Shown: positions 1 through 8,190 of the stretch, one piece after another | Layout: each line of letters opens with the position of its first letter | How positions within the stretch are numbered: the stretch's first letter is position 1 | Assembly (NCBI GenBank): GCA_003170135.1 | Contig: PMZR01000107.1 | Coordinates: 92,803-137,846 of the forward strand | Direction: 5' to 3' | Length of the DNA: 45,044 nucleotides | Origin: Acidobacteriota bacterium | GTDB taxonomy: Bacteria > Acidobacteriota > Vicinamibacteria > Vicinamibacterales > Fen-181 | Translations under genes and position numbers: made by a program | Notes under the pieces: model-generated | What the model was told of the DNA's origin: nothing | What the model saw: the letters and a program-made list of their open reading frames with translations, nothing else | Database searches by the model: none

Positions 1-98
1 GGACTTCGACCCGCGGCCGGCCAGAGCCGCCCACGTACGCGGCAAACGCTGCGGCGCCCTGGGGCCGCGCCATCTGCGCAAATCTGCGTGAATCGGCG
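1..98. repeat. Partial copy of a dispersed non-coding repeat element
   Basis: This stretch shares its first 22 bases (GGACTTCGACCCGCGGCCGG, then CC) with 30363-30384, followed by matching ACGTACG and GCTGCGGCGCC blocks in the same order. Its right end, 72-98, is a 10-bp-phased run (ATCTGCGCAA, ATCTGCGTGA, ATCGGCGG) like the right arm of the fuller copy at 30325-30465. The left arm lies outside the window. No gene is seen between this and the dioxygenase stop at 110. Confidence 0.7.
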
Positions 99-109
99 GC
101 CGATCTAGA

Positions 110-889
110 TCAGCCGACCTGCACGGCCAGCATGGAGACCGACCCGCCGTCGACGCCGGCGACCGGGAACGTCACGGCCTCACCCGGCTGCTGGGCACCA
201 ATCACGTAGAGCAGCGGCAGGTAATGATCGGGCGTTGGAATCGACAAGACCGCATCGCGCCCGAGCGCGTCGTAGTCGACGAGCGGCGCATGCTCGCCCG
301 CCGCGAGCAGCGCGCGCGCCTGCTGCTCGAAGCGCACCGCCCAGTCGAACGGATCGGCCGCATGTCGGCCCCAGGCGTAGGCGTGAAGATTGTGGACGAT
401 GTTGCCGCTGCCCACGACGAGCACGCCCTCGTCTCGCAGCGGCGCCAGGCGCTTCCCCATTTCGTAGTGAAAGGCCGGCGGCTGCGTTTCGTCGATGCTG
501 AGCTGCACGACCGGGACATCCGCCGCCGGGTAGACGTGCCGCAGCACCGACCACGTTCCGTGATCCAGGCCCCAGTCGTCATCGAGCCGCACCGGCATCG
601 GCGCGAGCAACCCCTGTACCCGGCGCGCGAGGTCCGGATCGCCCGGCGCCGGGTACTGCACCTGATACAACTCGCGCGGGAACCCGCCGAAGTCATGAAT
701 GGTTCGCGGCGCGGCCATCACCGTGACGCCGACCTCCGGCACGAACCAATGCGCCGACACGGCAACGACCGCCTTCGGCCGGGAAATCGTTTCGCCGATG
801 CACAGCCACGCCTCCGTATAGCTGTTGCGCAGCAGGGCGTTCATCGGGTTGCCGTGGCCGAGGAAGATGGCCGGCAGGCGTCGGGACAT
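110..889 (-). CDS. ygiD: DODA/YgiD-type extradiol ring-cleavage dioxygenase
   Basis: A 259-residue protein of the LigB / DODA (4,5-DOPA-extradiol dioxygenase, YgiD) family. Family members bind zinc or iron and open catechol-type rings; the substrate here is unknown. The expected metal-ligand and catalytic motifs are visible: GHGNP near the N-terminus, SAHWF, LDHGTW and a late PTPDHYLP. Length fits the family (about 260). The start at 889 was chosen because GGAGGCTCCC lies directly upstream and the conserved MSRRLPAIFLGHG begins there; an in-frame extension to 1090 has no family similarity and overlaps the ADOP permease gene. No signal peptide, so cytoplasmic. Confidence 0.88.
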   Translation of the reverse strand: MSRRLPAIFLGHGNPMNALLRNSYTEAWLCIGETISRPKAVVAVSAHWFVPEVGVTVMAAPRTIHDFGGFPRELYQVQYPAPGDPDLARRVQGLLAPMPVRLDDDWGLDHGTWSVLRHVYPAADVPVVQLSIDETQPPAFHYEMGKRLAPLRDEGVLVVGSGNIVHNLHAYAWGRHAADPFDWAVRFEQQARALLAAGEHAPLVDYDALGRDAVLSIPTPDHYLPLLYVIGAQQPGEAVTFPVAGVDGGSVSMLAVQVG

Positions 890-932
890 GGGAGCCTCCG
901 CGCTTCGCAAAGGACGTCCCAATTGTAACGCC

Positions 933-3377
933 CTATTGGTCTTTGAGGGCCTGCACCGGCTCGATTCGGGCGGCCCGCCGCGCCGGCAGATAACTGGCCA
1001 GCATGGCGGCGGCGGCGAGCACGATGATGGCGCCGGCCAGCGTGAGCGGGTCGGCGGCATGCGTCCCGTACAGCAGTGAGGTGAGCGCACGACCGAGCAG
1101 CAACGCGAGCACGGCGCCCGCGCCGAGTCCGAGCGCCGCCAGGCGCATGGCGCGCCCGACGACCATCGTCAGAATGTCACCCTCGGCGGCGCCGAGCGCA
1201 AGGCGCACGCCAATTTCAGCGGTTTGCTGGCTCACCGAGTACGACATGACGCCGTAGATGCCGATCGAGGCGAGCAGCAGCGCCATGCCCGCAAACACCG
1301 CCAGCAGCATCCAGATGAACTTCGTCCGTGCCAGCGATCGGCCGATCCAATCGTCCATCGCCCGGACATCGGAGAGCGGCTGCTCGCGATCGAGCGCCTG
1401 GATCTCGTGCTGCACCGCCGGCACCAGTGCCGAGGGATCGCCGGCCGAGCGGACCGTCAACGTCATCGCACTGTAGGGCAACTGCGGGTGCGGCCAGTAC
1501 GTCATCGCGCGCGGTTCGGTCTCGAGATCCGCGTGCCTGACGTCGCCCACCACGCCGACGATCGTCGTCGGGACCTGCGGATCCATCATGTCGATCAACA
1601 GCCGCCGGCCGAGCGGGTTCTCGTGCGGGAAGTAATGCCGCGCCAGCGCCTCGCTGACGATGACGACATCGGAACGCTCCTGCTGTTCCCGTCCGCTGAA
1701 CAGGCGTCCCCGCACGAGCGGAATGTGCAACGCCTGGAAATAGCCGTTGTCGCAGACGCGCACGTCGACGACCGCTCCCTGCCCCGGCGGCGTGGGTGCC
1801 TGGTCTTCGATCGTGAAGTTTGTCGCGGCGCCGAGACCGGTGAACGGCAGGAAGCTGACGACGCCGGCCGCGCGCACACCGGGAAGGCGTGACACCCGTT
1901 CGACCGCGTCGCGGAAGAAGCGCGTCGCGCGGGCATCGTCGGCGTACTTCAGCGGAGGCAGGGCAATCCGCGCGGTCAGCACGCCGTCGGTCTGGAATCC
2001 CGGGTTGATGCCGCGCAGGTTCGCAAAGGAGCGCACGAGCAGGCCGGCGCCGACGAGCAGCACCAGGGCCAGCGCGACCTCCGACACGACGAACGCCTGG
2101 CGCAGGCGGCGGCTGCGCACGCCCGCGCCCGCCTCGCGCGCCCCGTCCTTGAGACCGGCCTGCACATCGGCCCGCGCACCTTCGACTGCCGGCACGAGGC
2201 CGCAGGTAATGGCGGTCACGAGCGACACCGCGGCGGCGAAGGCAAACACCGGGTAGCTCAACGCGACGTGACCGAGGCCGGACAGATCGACAGGACTGGC
2301 CGCAAGCAGCAGGTCCACGCCCCACTCGGCCACCACCAGCCCGGCCAGGCCGCCCAGCGCGGCCAGCGTCAGGCTCTCGGTCAGCAGTTGCCGCACCAGG
2401 CGCCAGCGGCCGGCGCCGAGCGCAGTGCGGATGGCGATCTCGCGACGCCGGGCCGTGCCGCGGGCGAGAAGCAGGTTGGCGACGTTTGCGCATGCGATCA
2501 GGAGGACGAAAGCCACCGCGCCCATCAGCACGATCAGCGCCGGCCGAAGCTCGCCGGCAAGCTCGGTGTGCAGCGGCACGAGTTGCGCCCTCCACCCGGT
2601 GTCGAACTGCGGCCACTCCGCGGTCAGGCCGCGGGCGATCGTGTCCATCTGCGCCTGCGCCTCGCCGAGCGACGCCCCCGCCTTGAGCCGCGCGATGGCG
2701 GAGAGGTACCGGCCGCGCGGCTGGCGCGCGTCCGCATCGAACTGCAGCGGCAGCCAGAGATCGGGCGGCTTGCCCACCAGCGACCCGGCTTTCAGGAACA
2801 GTCGCACACCAACCGGCATCACGCCGACGATTGTCACCGGATTGCCACCGAGCTGAATCGTCCGGCCGAGAATCGCGGGGTCCCCGTCAAAGCGCCGCTG
2901 CCAGAGGTCGTAGCTGAGGACCGTCACGCGATCGTGAGCCGAGTTGCGTTCCGCGCCTTCATCGGCCGCGAAGACGCGGCCGAGCGCCGGCGACACGCCG
3001 AGGGCCGGAAAGAAGTCGGCCGTGACGGCTTGTGCGACGAGTTCCTCGGGGTCGCCGCGACCGGACAGGTTCGTGCGGAAGTCGTAGAGGGCCGCCAGGT
3101 GTTCGAACGCCGTCGCCCGATCCCTCCAGCGGAGGAAGTTCGCCGGCGCAACCGTGTTTGGCCGGCCCGGCCGCCGCGTGCCTTCCTCCCAGACGGCGAC
3201 GAGCCGTGCGGGATCGCGATACGGAAGCGGCTCGAGCATCACGGCATGGACGACGGTGAAGATCGCCGTGTTCGCGCCGATGCCGAGCGCAAGCACGGCC
3301 ACCGCGACGAAGGTGAAGCCGGGCGTGCGCAGGCAGCTGCGCAGCGCGTAGCGGAGATCCTGGAATAGCGTGTTCAT
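933..3377 (-). CDS. ADOP-family FtsX/MacB-type ABC transporter permease
   Basis: An 814-residue permease of the acidobacterial duplicated orphan permease family (TIGR03434). Order: N-terminal MacB_PCD-type start (LFQDLRYALR, a TM with LGIGANTAIFTVV), a large periplasmic domain, a first FtsX block around residues 270-420 (ACANVANLLLAR, RREIAIRTALGAGR), a second periplasmic domain, and a second FtsX block near the C-terminus (QQTAEIGVRLALGA, ending ARIEPVQALKDQ). Such proteins combine two MacB-like permease halves; no ATPase gene is adjacent, as is usual for these orphans. The start at 3377 gives the canonical N-terminus; upstream in-frame sequence is low-complexity and unrelated. Substrate unknown. 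Confidence 0.93.
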   Translation of the reverse strand: MNTLFQDLRYALRSCLRTPGFTFVAVAVLALGIGANTAIFTVVHAVMLEPLPYRDPARLVAVWEEGTRRPGRPNTVAPANFLRWRDRATAFEHLAALYDFRTNLSGRGDPEELVAQAVTADFFPALGVSPALGRVFAADEGAERNSAHDRVTVLSYDLWQRRFDGDPAILGRTIQLGGNPVTIVGVMPVGVRLFLKAGSLVGKPPDLWLPLQFDADARQPRGRYLSAIARLKAGASLGEAQAQMDTIARGLTAEWPQFDTGWRAQLVPLHTELAGELRPALIVLMGAVAFVLLIACANVANLLLARGTARRREIAIRTALGAGRWRLVRQLLTESLTLAALGGLAGLVVAEWGVDLLLAASPVDLSGLGHVALSYPVFAFAAAVSLVTAITCGLVPAVEGARADVQAGLKDGAREAGAGVRSRRLRQAFVVSEVALALVLLVGAGLLVRSFANLRGINPGFQTDGVLTARIALPPLKYADDARATRFFRDAVERVSRLPGVRAAGVVSFLPFTGLGAATNFTIEDQAPTPPGQGAVVDVRVCDNGYFQALHIPLVRGRLFSGREQQERSDVVIVSEALARHYFPHENPLGRRLLIDMMDPQVPTTIVGVVGDVRHADLETEPRAMTYWPHPQLPYSAMTLTVRSAGDPSALVPAVQHEIQALDREQPLSDVRAMDDWIGRSLARTKFIWMLLAVFAGMALLLASIGIYGVMSYSVSQQTAEIGVRLALGAAEGDILTMVVGRAMRLAALGLGAGAVLALLLGRALTSLLYGTHAADPLTLAGAIIVLAAAAMLASYLPARRAARIEPVQALKDQ

Positions 3378-3574
3378 GGCGTTCTCGCTGAAAGGGCTCG
3401 GACGAAAAGGGCTTGTGTGCGAGTTGCGTGCCACCCGATCCTTGGGGTTCCCGGGCCAGATCCACCCGACATTCGACGTGCCCGCGCAGCGTGGGCAACG
3501 CGGGACGTGTTCGTCGGCGGGACGGCCGTGTGCGCGGCCGAACACAAGACGGCCGTCACCGGCCCATCGCAGCG

Positions 3575-3591
3575 TTGACCAGCAACGCCAG
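3575..3591. repeat. 17-bp direct repeat, copy 1
   Basis: TTGACCAGCAACGCCAG is identical to 6668-6684. The two copies flank the glycosyltransferase/HATPase cassette at 3608-6577. On the minus strand both copies read as LLALLV-type peptide tails ending in a nearby stop, so they may be remnants of related coding ends. The rest of the 3378-3607 gap shows no supported gene. Confidence 0.5.
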
Positions 3592-3607
3592 CAACCGCTC
3601 GGCCGCT

Positions 3608-4114
3608 CTATCGCCTGCCCGGTTCCAGGGGAATCGTGAAGGAGACGACCGTGAAGTGCTCCGATCCGCCGGTACTGCTCTCGATGTTCACTTTGCCACC
3701 ATGCGCTCTGGCGACGTCCTCGACGAGCAGCAAGGCCAGCGCGCCGCCCGGTTGCCATGCGCCCCGGTGCAGCAACGTCTCCAGTCTGCTCGAAGGGATC
3801 CCCGGTCCGTCGTCACGGACTGCGATGCACAGAGCCGGTCGAGCGACCTCGTAGCGCACATGCACGCCGACCGATCCCCCGGGCTTTCGCGCGTGGCGGA
3901 GTGCGCTGCCCAGGAGGCTGGTGATTGCCCACGCGACCTTGTTCCGGTCCAGCCAGGCGGCATCCGGGACGTCGTCGTCGATCCGGACGGTGAAGGTGAT
4001 GCCCAGGGCTCCGGCCTGACGCTGCATGACCTCCGTGGTCAGTTCCAGCAACACACCGACGTCGACAAGTTCCCGCCGTATCGGAATCGATTCGACGACC
4101 GGCTCGTTCGACAT
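3608..4114 (-). CDS. Stand-alone degenerate histidine-kinase ATPase (HATPase_c) protein
   Basis: A 168-residue protein that is essentially one GHKL/HATPase_c domain with no HisKA domain or sensor. Visible are a degenerate N-box at about residues 57-74 (DRNKVAWAITSLLGSALRHA, with Ser66 and Ser70 where NLLxNA kinases carry Asn), an intact G1 box (RDDGPGIP, D101) and a degraded G2 box (GGALALLLVEDVARAHGG instead of GTGLGL). Nucleotide binding may therefore be weak or lost. The start ATG is one base after the stop of the upstream glycosyltransferase (TGA-G-ATG), so translation is probably coupled. It may be an anti-sigma-like or partner-ATPase module. Confidence 0.72.
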   Translation of the reverse strand: MSNEPVVESIPIRRELVDVGVLLELTTEVMQRQAGALGITFTVRIDDDVPDAAWLDRNKVAWAITSLLGSALRHARKPGGSVGVHVRYEVARPALCIAVRDDGPGIPSSRLETLLHRGAWQPGGALALLLVEDVARAHGGKVNIESSTGGSEHFTVVSFTIPLEPGRR

Positions 4115-4115
4115 C

Positions 4116-5165
4116 TCAGTCTCGACCAACCGGCGCTTGATCGCGAAGGGCCTGGTACAGATCAACATAGTCACGCGCCATGCGAAACGCATCGAACCGC
4201 TCTTCGAACACCCGGCGGCACGCGCGCCGATCGAGGGTGTCGATGCGATCCACCGCCCGGACCGCTTCCTCGACGCTCTCGACGATCGAGCCGGTGAGAC
4301 CGTCCTGGAGCACTTCGGGCACCGAACCCCGGCGCCACGCAATCACCGGCGTGCCGCAGGCGAGCGCCTCGATCATCACCAGCCCGAATGGCTCCGGCCA
4401 ATCGATCGGAAACAGCACCGCGGACGCCTGGCCCAGGAACTCATTCTTCTCGGCATCGCCGATCTCGCCCACGAGCTCGACAGCGGCGCCCGCCGATTCG
4501 AGGAGCGGCACAAGCGTGCGCTGGTAGTATTCGTCTTCGCCCGGGTAGATCTTGCCGGCAATCCTCAGCCGCTTTCCCGACCGCCTGGCGATGTCGATCG
4601 CCCGCTCCACCCCCTTTTCAGGCGACATGCGGCCCACGAAGGCCAGATAGTCGTCCGGCCGCTCGTGGAAGGCGAACAAGTCGCGCGGCAACCCGTGATA
4701 CACGGTGCCCTGCCAGTTGGCCACAGGGACCGGGCGTCGCTGAGCGTCGGAAATCGACACGACCGGAATCTCCCGGTATTCATCGAACAGCGCGCCGACG
4801 TCGTGCGGACGAAGCTGGCCGTGCAGGGTTGTGAGGGTGGCGCCGCGATGCCGCCTCACGAGCGGGAAGTGAAGGTAATCGGTATGGAAGTGAATGACGT
4901 CGAATCGCGACGCGTCCCGGAACACGAGTTCCATCAACCGGACCTGGTGGGGCAAGGTGTCGCGGACGTCCGGATCACGAAACAGCGCGACAGGGCAGAC
5001 GGGAGCAAGGCGCGCGCCGGTCTTCGAATCGGCCGTCGAGAACAAGGTCACGTCGTGGCCTGCACGCACCAGTTCCTCGGTGAGATACGACACGACACGC
5101 TCGGTGCCGCCGTACAACTCCGGCGGCACACGCTCGAGGAGCGGCGCGACCTGCGCGATGCGCAT
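4116..5165 (-). CDS. GT4-family glycosyltransferase
   Basis: A 349-residue GT-B fold glycosyltransferase. The N-terminal Rossmann half begins MRIAQVAPLLERVPPELYGG, a start typical of GT4 enzymes, with FDVIHFHTDYLHFP and TTLHGQL further in. The C-terminal half has AFVGRMSPEKGVERAID, the nucleotide-sugar site EPFGLVMIEALACGTPVIAW and the RRGSVPEVLQDGLTG loop. These match retaining GT4 sugar transferases; donor and acceptor cannot be read from sequence. Its ATG overlaps the preceding gene's stop (TGATG), and its own stop is one base from the HATPase start, so the three genes form one coupled operon. No signal peptide or TM helix. Confidence 0.9.
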   Translation of the reverse strand: MRIAQVAPLLERVPPELYGGTERVVSYLTEELVRAGHDVTLFSTADSKTGARLAPVCPVALFRDPDVRDTLPHQVRLMELVFRDASRFDVIHFHTDYLHFPLVRRHRGATLTTLHGQLRPHDVGALFDEYREIPVVSISDAQRRPVPVANWQGTVYHGLPRDLFAFHERPDDYLAFVGRMSPEKGVERAIDIARRSGKRLRIAGKIYPGEDEYYQRTLVPLLESAGAAVELVGEIGDAEKNEFLGQASAVLFPIDWPEPFGLVMIEALACGTPVIAWRRGSVPEVLQDGLTGSIVESVEEAVRAVDRIDTLDRRACRRVFEERFDAFRMARDYVDLYQALRDQAPVGRD

Positions 5166-6577
5166 CACGTCCTCTGGTTCTGCACGCGAAGCTGCGGCAG
5201 ACCGTGCCGCTTCTTCTGGAAGTAACAGATTTCGACCAGCGTCGGCCACAACTCGATCGAACCCCTGATGACGCTGATCACGTCGTCCACGATCCGGACC
5301 AGGTTCTGCTGGAAGAAATCGGGTTCGAACCCATAGAACGCCTTGTCGAGGTTCGCCGCAAACAGACGCAGCGCGTCCGCGCGTGCCGCGCCGCCCGCAT
5401 CCGGAATGGCGTCGACCGCCCTGGCGTGCAGGCGCCGGATCTTGTCGAGCACTTCCTGCGCATCCGTCGCGCTGACGTGTCCATCGTAGGCGAATGCGAC
5501 GCCGAGTTCGTCCACGCGGGTCACGCTGTCGCGGATCTTGCGCTTGATCAGGTTGGCGACCTCTTCGTTGAAGATCTCGGCCGCCGGGGGATTGCGCATG
5601 TAGTTGCTGCGCGTATGGTGCTGCGCGGCATCCACGTGAGCCGCGACGACGCCATCCTGCTGGACCCACAGCCTGTAGATGTAGTCCTCGAACCGGAGCC
5701 GCGTGGGGAAGAACGGCGGCAGGCCGAATGAGTTGTCGTAGCCCGCCACGCCACAGTCCATCCGCCAGTTCCTGTTCGTCACGACCGGCCGAAAATTCAC
5801 CAGCACGTAGAGATCGTTCAGGGCGTCCGGGTCCGTCTGACACGAATCCGCCAGGAACATCTCCACGAAGTCGATGGCGTCCACGTCGTTCGTGCCCGAT
5901 CGGAAGGTCTGCGCGACCTTGACGACCGCGGTGTCCGCCACGTCCCCGCGCTCGAGCACCAGTCGGTTCTCACGGGCGAACCGGATGCTGGCGTTCGTCT
6001 CGAGATCCATCGAGCTGTCGGTAATCAGATTTCCGCGTTCGTAGTTCTCCGGGACCTGCGCCACGGGCCGGCCCAGGACGTCCGTGAAGGCCGCCATGAT
6101 GTCGAAGGACTTGTGGACGAGATCGGCGGCGCCGGCCTTGTGCAGGCGGCCACGGCTGATCTCGTCCGCTTCGAGGGATTCCGGGGACGCCTCCATCAGC
6201 GCGTACGGTCGCATGTCGTCGTCGGAACTGACGAGCACGCCGCCGAGCGTGTACACGAGCGTGCAGTTGCGATTGCCGCCGTAGCTGGGCCGGAACAGAT
6301 TGCGCACGAGGCCCTCGAGCCGTCCGTCGTGCAGACGTCCGTTCACGTAGGCCAGGAACTGCTCTTTCTCGCGCGGCCCGACATAGTAGAGTTCGTTGTG
6401 CGTGCGCGTCTGCTCGAGGAGGGGAAAGTACTTCTCCTGGTTGGCCGGACTCGAATCGTCGAACACGACCATCCGGACGGCGTGGCCGTTCCTCCAGAAA
6501 TGCTGGTCGTACTGTTCGACGGTCTCACCGACGTCTCTCAGCCGATAGGTGGGAATGGCGAACGTCACGTTGTTCAT
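5165..6577 (-). CDS. GT-A type glycosyltransferase-like protein (first gene of three-gene operon)
   Basis: A 470-residue protein whose start MNNVTFAIPTYRLRDVGETV resembles a GT-A nucleotide-sugar binding region, followed by VVFDDSS and, near residue 120, VSSDDDMRPY, a plausible DxD-type metal site. The middle holds aromatic-rich glycosyltransferase-like sequence (RFEDYIYRLWVQQDGVVAAHVDAAQHHTRSN) and the C-terminus is helical with an EFF/FQQN-type segment. I do not recognise a named family beyond GT-A-like. It leads the operon with the GT4 enzyme and the HATPase protein, suggesting a shared carbohydrate or glycolipid product. Start 6577 is chosen over 6610 because the conserved fold begins there; no strong RBS is visible. 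Confidence 0.7.
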   Translation of the reverse strand: MNNVTFAIPTYRLRDVGETVEQYDQHFWRNGHAVRMVVFDDSSPANQEKYFPLLEQTRTHNELYYVGPREKEQFLAYVNGRLHDGRLEGLVRNLFRPSYGGNRNCTLVYTLGGVLVSSDDDMRPYALMEASPESLEADEISRGRLHKAGAADLVHKSFDIMAAFTDVLGRPVAQVPENYERGNLITDSSMDLETNASIRFARENRLVLERGDVADTAVVKVAQTFRSGTNDVDAIDFVEMFLADSCQTDPDALNDLYVLVNFRPVVTNRNWRMDCGVAGYDNSFGLPPFFPTRLRFEDYIYRLWVQQDGVVAAHVDAAQHHTRSNYMRNPPAAEIFNEEVANLIKRKIRDSVTRVDELGVAFAYDGHVSATDAQEVLDKIRRLHARAVDAIPDAGGAARADALRLFAANLDKAFYGFEPDFFQQNLVRIVDDVISVIRGSIELWPTLVEICYFQKKRHGLPQLRVQNQRT

Positions 6578-6667
6578 GTCTGCCGCGGCACGAAAAGGCG
6601 GTTGCCGCACTGCCTCGGAGGATTACGTCGTCCGGCTGCGTCTTCGCTGCCGGGAATCGCTCAGAGC

Positions 6668-6684
6668 TTGACCAGCAACGCCAG
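6668..6684. repeat. 17-bp direct repeat, copy 2
   Basis: Exact copy of TTGACCAGCAACGCCAG at 3575-3591, located just upstream of the glycosyltransferase operon. Together the copies bracket 3608-6577. Confidence 0.5.
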
Positions 6685-6689
6685 GAGGA

Positions 6690-6854
6690 TCCGGTTCTCG
6701 GTCGAGCATCCGGCGTCGATGACCCACGCCGGCATGTCCGCGCGAAGCCCGGCTCGAGGCCGGCATCACCGACGGCCTCGTGCGCTACTCGGTCGGCATC
6801 GAGGACGCGGAGGACTTCATCGCGGAATCTCAAACAAGCCTGGACCGGGTGTAG
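6690..6854 (+). pseudogene. 3' remnant of a Cys/Met-metabolism PLP-dependent lyase/sulfhydrylase
   Basis: On the plus strand two frames together encode the C-terminal signature of the Cys/Met metabolism PLP enzyme family (cystathionine gamma-synthase, methionine gamma-lyase, O-acetylhomoserine sulfhydrylase). First comes VEHPASMTHAGMSA (frame of GTC at 6702), then EARLEAGITDGLVRYSVG and IEDAEDFIAESQTSLDRV, ending at TAG 6852-6854. The two parts are out of frame by one base around 6743; removing one C restores MSAEARLEAG. Nothing of the catalytic lysine region remains upstream. The remnant converges on the porin gene, with four bases between the stop codons. Confidence 0.75.
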
Positions 6855-6858
6855 CTGG

Positions 6859-8049
6859 TCACTGTCCCCCCGAACTGAATGCGTAAATCACGCCCACGGT
6901 GAACGTTGGCTGGTCCTTCACCAGCGCGCTGACGGTTCTGGCGAAGAACGGCAGGTTCGAGCCGTCGCGGCGGTACTCGACGCGCATCAGCACACCGTCG
7001 CTGTGCCGCAACTCGGCGGTCAACGTCCCTTCGTGCAAACGCTGCGCGGCGCCGCTGGTGAAACCATCCCGGTCGTCGTAGTACTCGATCCTGGGTGAGA
7101 GCGCGAACCACGGGCGCGGCTGATAGCGCAGGTACCCAGCGACTCCCTGCCACCTCACCCGTTCGCCCTGCAAGGTGTCCTGGCCATAGTCGTAGCTGCC
7201 CACCACGCTCAGCTGCGGCGAGATCGCATAGGTCACGACGGTGTCGGAAAGCTGGCGCCAGTCCGAGTCGTTGTTCACCTGCTCGGGACCCGCCATGTAG
7301 GTCTGGGTAATCGTCACCGCCGATGCTGGCCTGACCGTAACCTGCACGCCGATAGTCTTCCCGGCGTTGTTGTCCACCACGTCGTTCCAACCGTTCACCA
7401 GGTGCGCGGAAAGGGTGATCCGATCGCTGATGGCAGAAGTGACGCGCAGGCCCATGTGGTAGTAGGGCTCGGCGAGCGTGAAGAGGAACGAGCGCGAGTA
7501 GTTCCAGTTGTCCTTCGTCTTGATCGCCTCGTTGCCCATCGGCGTGACAAATTCCCCGACGTCGAACTGAAGCCCCTTGCCGGCCGGCGCCAGATAGCTC
7601 ACGTACGCCTGGCCGATGTTCTGAAAGACCGGCGTTCCGCCGGGTTCCGAAGCATGAACCGCCGTCGCCGTTGGACCGTAGTCGAGGTCGATGCGGAATC
7701 CCGCGCGGCTGTCGCTGGTTGGCTTCTTCTCGAGCGAGATCTCCGCGAGATTGAGGCTGAACGAGTTGTGCTGAACGTCGAAGTTGCGCAACTGGGCCTG
7801 GCGCGTGACCGGTGTGTTGAAGTTGTAGCCGTAATAGAGGTCGACGAAACCCGAAATCCGCGTCTGCTCCAGAAACGCAAGAAGGCCACTGTCCACAGTC
7901 GCCGCTGTTTGATTCGGCGCTGCCTGGTCCGGCCGTGAGGTGTCCTGCGCCGCTGCCAGCGGACCGATCAGGACTGCGAGCAGGATGAGGGCGGGGACGG
8001 TGCGCGTTCGCGCGCAATGACAGGTGGAGACACAGTCGTAAGCATGCAT
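6859..8049 (-). CDS. BBP2-type (OmpL-like) outer-membrane beta-barrel porin
   Basis: A 396-residue protein with an N-terminal signal region (VPALILLAVLIGPLAAAQ) followed by a barrel sequence typical of the putative beta-barrel porin-2 family (PF07642): ISGFVDLYYGYNFNTP, SFSLNLAEISLEKKP, AGFRIDLDYGP, DVGEFVTPMGNE, LAEPYYHMGLRVT and alternating-strand repeats to the final TFTVGVIYAFSSG. Expected role: passive solute entry through the outer membrane. Start 8049 is preferred over 8154 because AAGGAAC sits upstream and because the longer version would run through the 11-bp-phased promoter boxes at 8095-8122. Those boxes match the kdp and APC promoters, so the porin probably belongs to a potassium/osmotic regulon. 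Confidence 0.85.
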   Translation of the reverse strand: MHAYDCVSTCHCARTRTVPALILLAVLIGPLAAAQDTSRPDQAAPNQTAATVDSGLLAFLEQTRISGFVDLYYGYNFNTPVTRQAQLRNFDVQHNSFSLNLAEISLEKKPTSDSRAGFRIDLDYGPTATAVHASEPGGTPVFQNIGQAYVSYLAPAGKGLQFDVGEFVTPMGNEAIKTKDNWNYSRSFLFTLAEPYYHMGLRVTSAISDRITLSAHLVNGWNDVVDNNAGKTIGVQVTVRPASAVTITQTYMAGPEQVNNDSDWRQLSDTVVTYAISPQLSVVGSYDYGQDTLQGERVRWQGVAGYLRYQPRPWFALSPRIEYYDDRDGFTSGAAQRLHEGTLTAELRHSDGVLMRVEYRRDGSNLPFFARTVSALVKDQPTFTVGVIYAFSSGGQ

Positions 8050-8078
8050 CGGCGTTCCTTTCCTTGTCCCTCCCTTCC

Positions 8079-8122
8079 ACACTACGCGGCATCGCGTTAA
8101 GAAGTTGTTAGCAGTCCATGAG
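8079..8122 (-). promoter_or_regulatory. Candidate KdpE box array and -10 of the porin promoter
   Basis: Reading the minus strand: CTCATG (8122-8117), CTAACA (8111-8106) and TTAACG (8100-8095) recur at exactly 11 bp, then 10 bases, then TAGTGT (8084-8079) as a -10 candidate. The spacer ACTTC between the second and third boxes also occurs between the second and third boxes of the kdp promoter at 10351-10367. The layout fits class-II activation by an OmpR/PhoB-type regulator. Confidence 0.7.
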
Positions 8123-8147
8123 AATTGTGTCGGGCCCGCCCCGCGGT

Positions 8148-8176
8148 TTGACACTCGTCACCGCGTTCGCTAGGCT
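8148..8176 (+). promoter_or_regulatory. Sigma70-type promoter of the DUF4118 kinase/kdpE pair
   Basis: TTGACA at 8148-8153 and TAGGCT at 8171-8176 with a 17-bp spacer. Transcription would start near 8183, about eight bases before the ATG at 8191, so the mRNA would be nearly leaderless. The phased boxes of the divergent porin promoter end 26 bp upstream of this -35. Confidence 0.7.
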
Positions 8177-8190
8177 GGTCCGGAAGCCTG

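Noticed and set aside
2268..3368. Plus-strand open frame of 366 codons opposite the ADOP permease
   Set aside because: Arg/Gln-rich composition without any motif; the minus strand holds a clear permease over the same bases.
8050..8154. Longer N-terminus for the porin
   Set aside because: It would encode the phased boxes and add non-signal sequence ahead of the signal peptide; a good RBS supports 8049.
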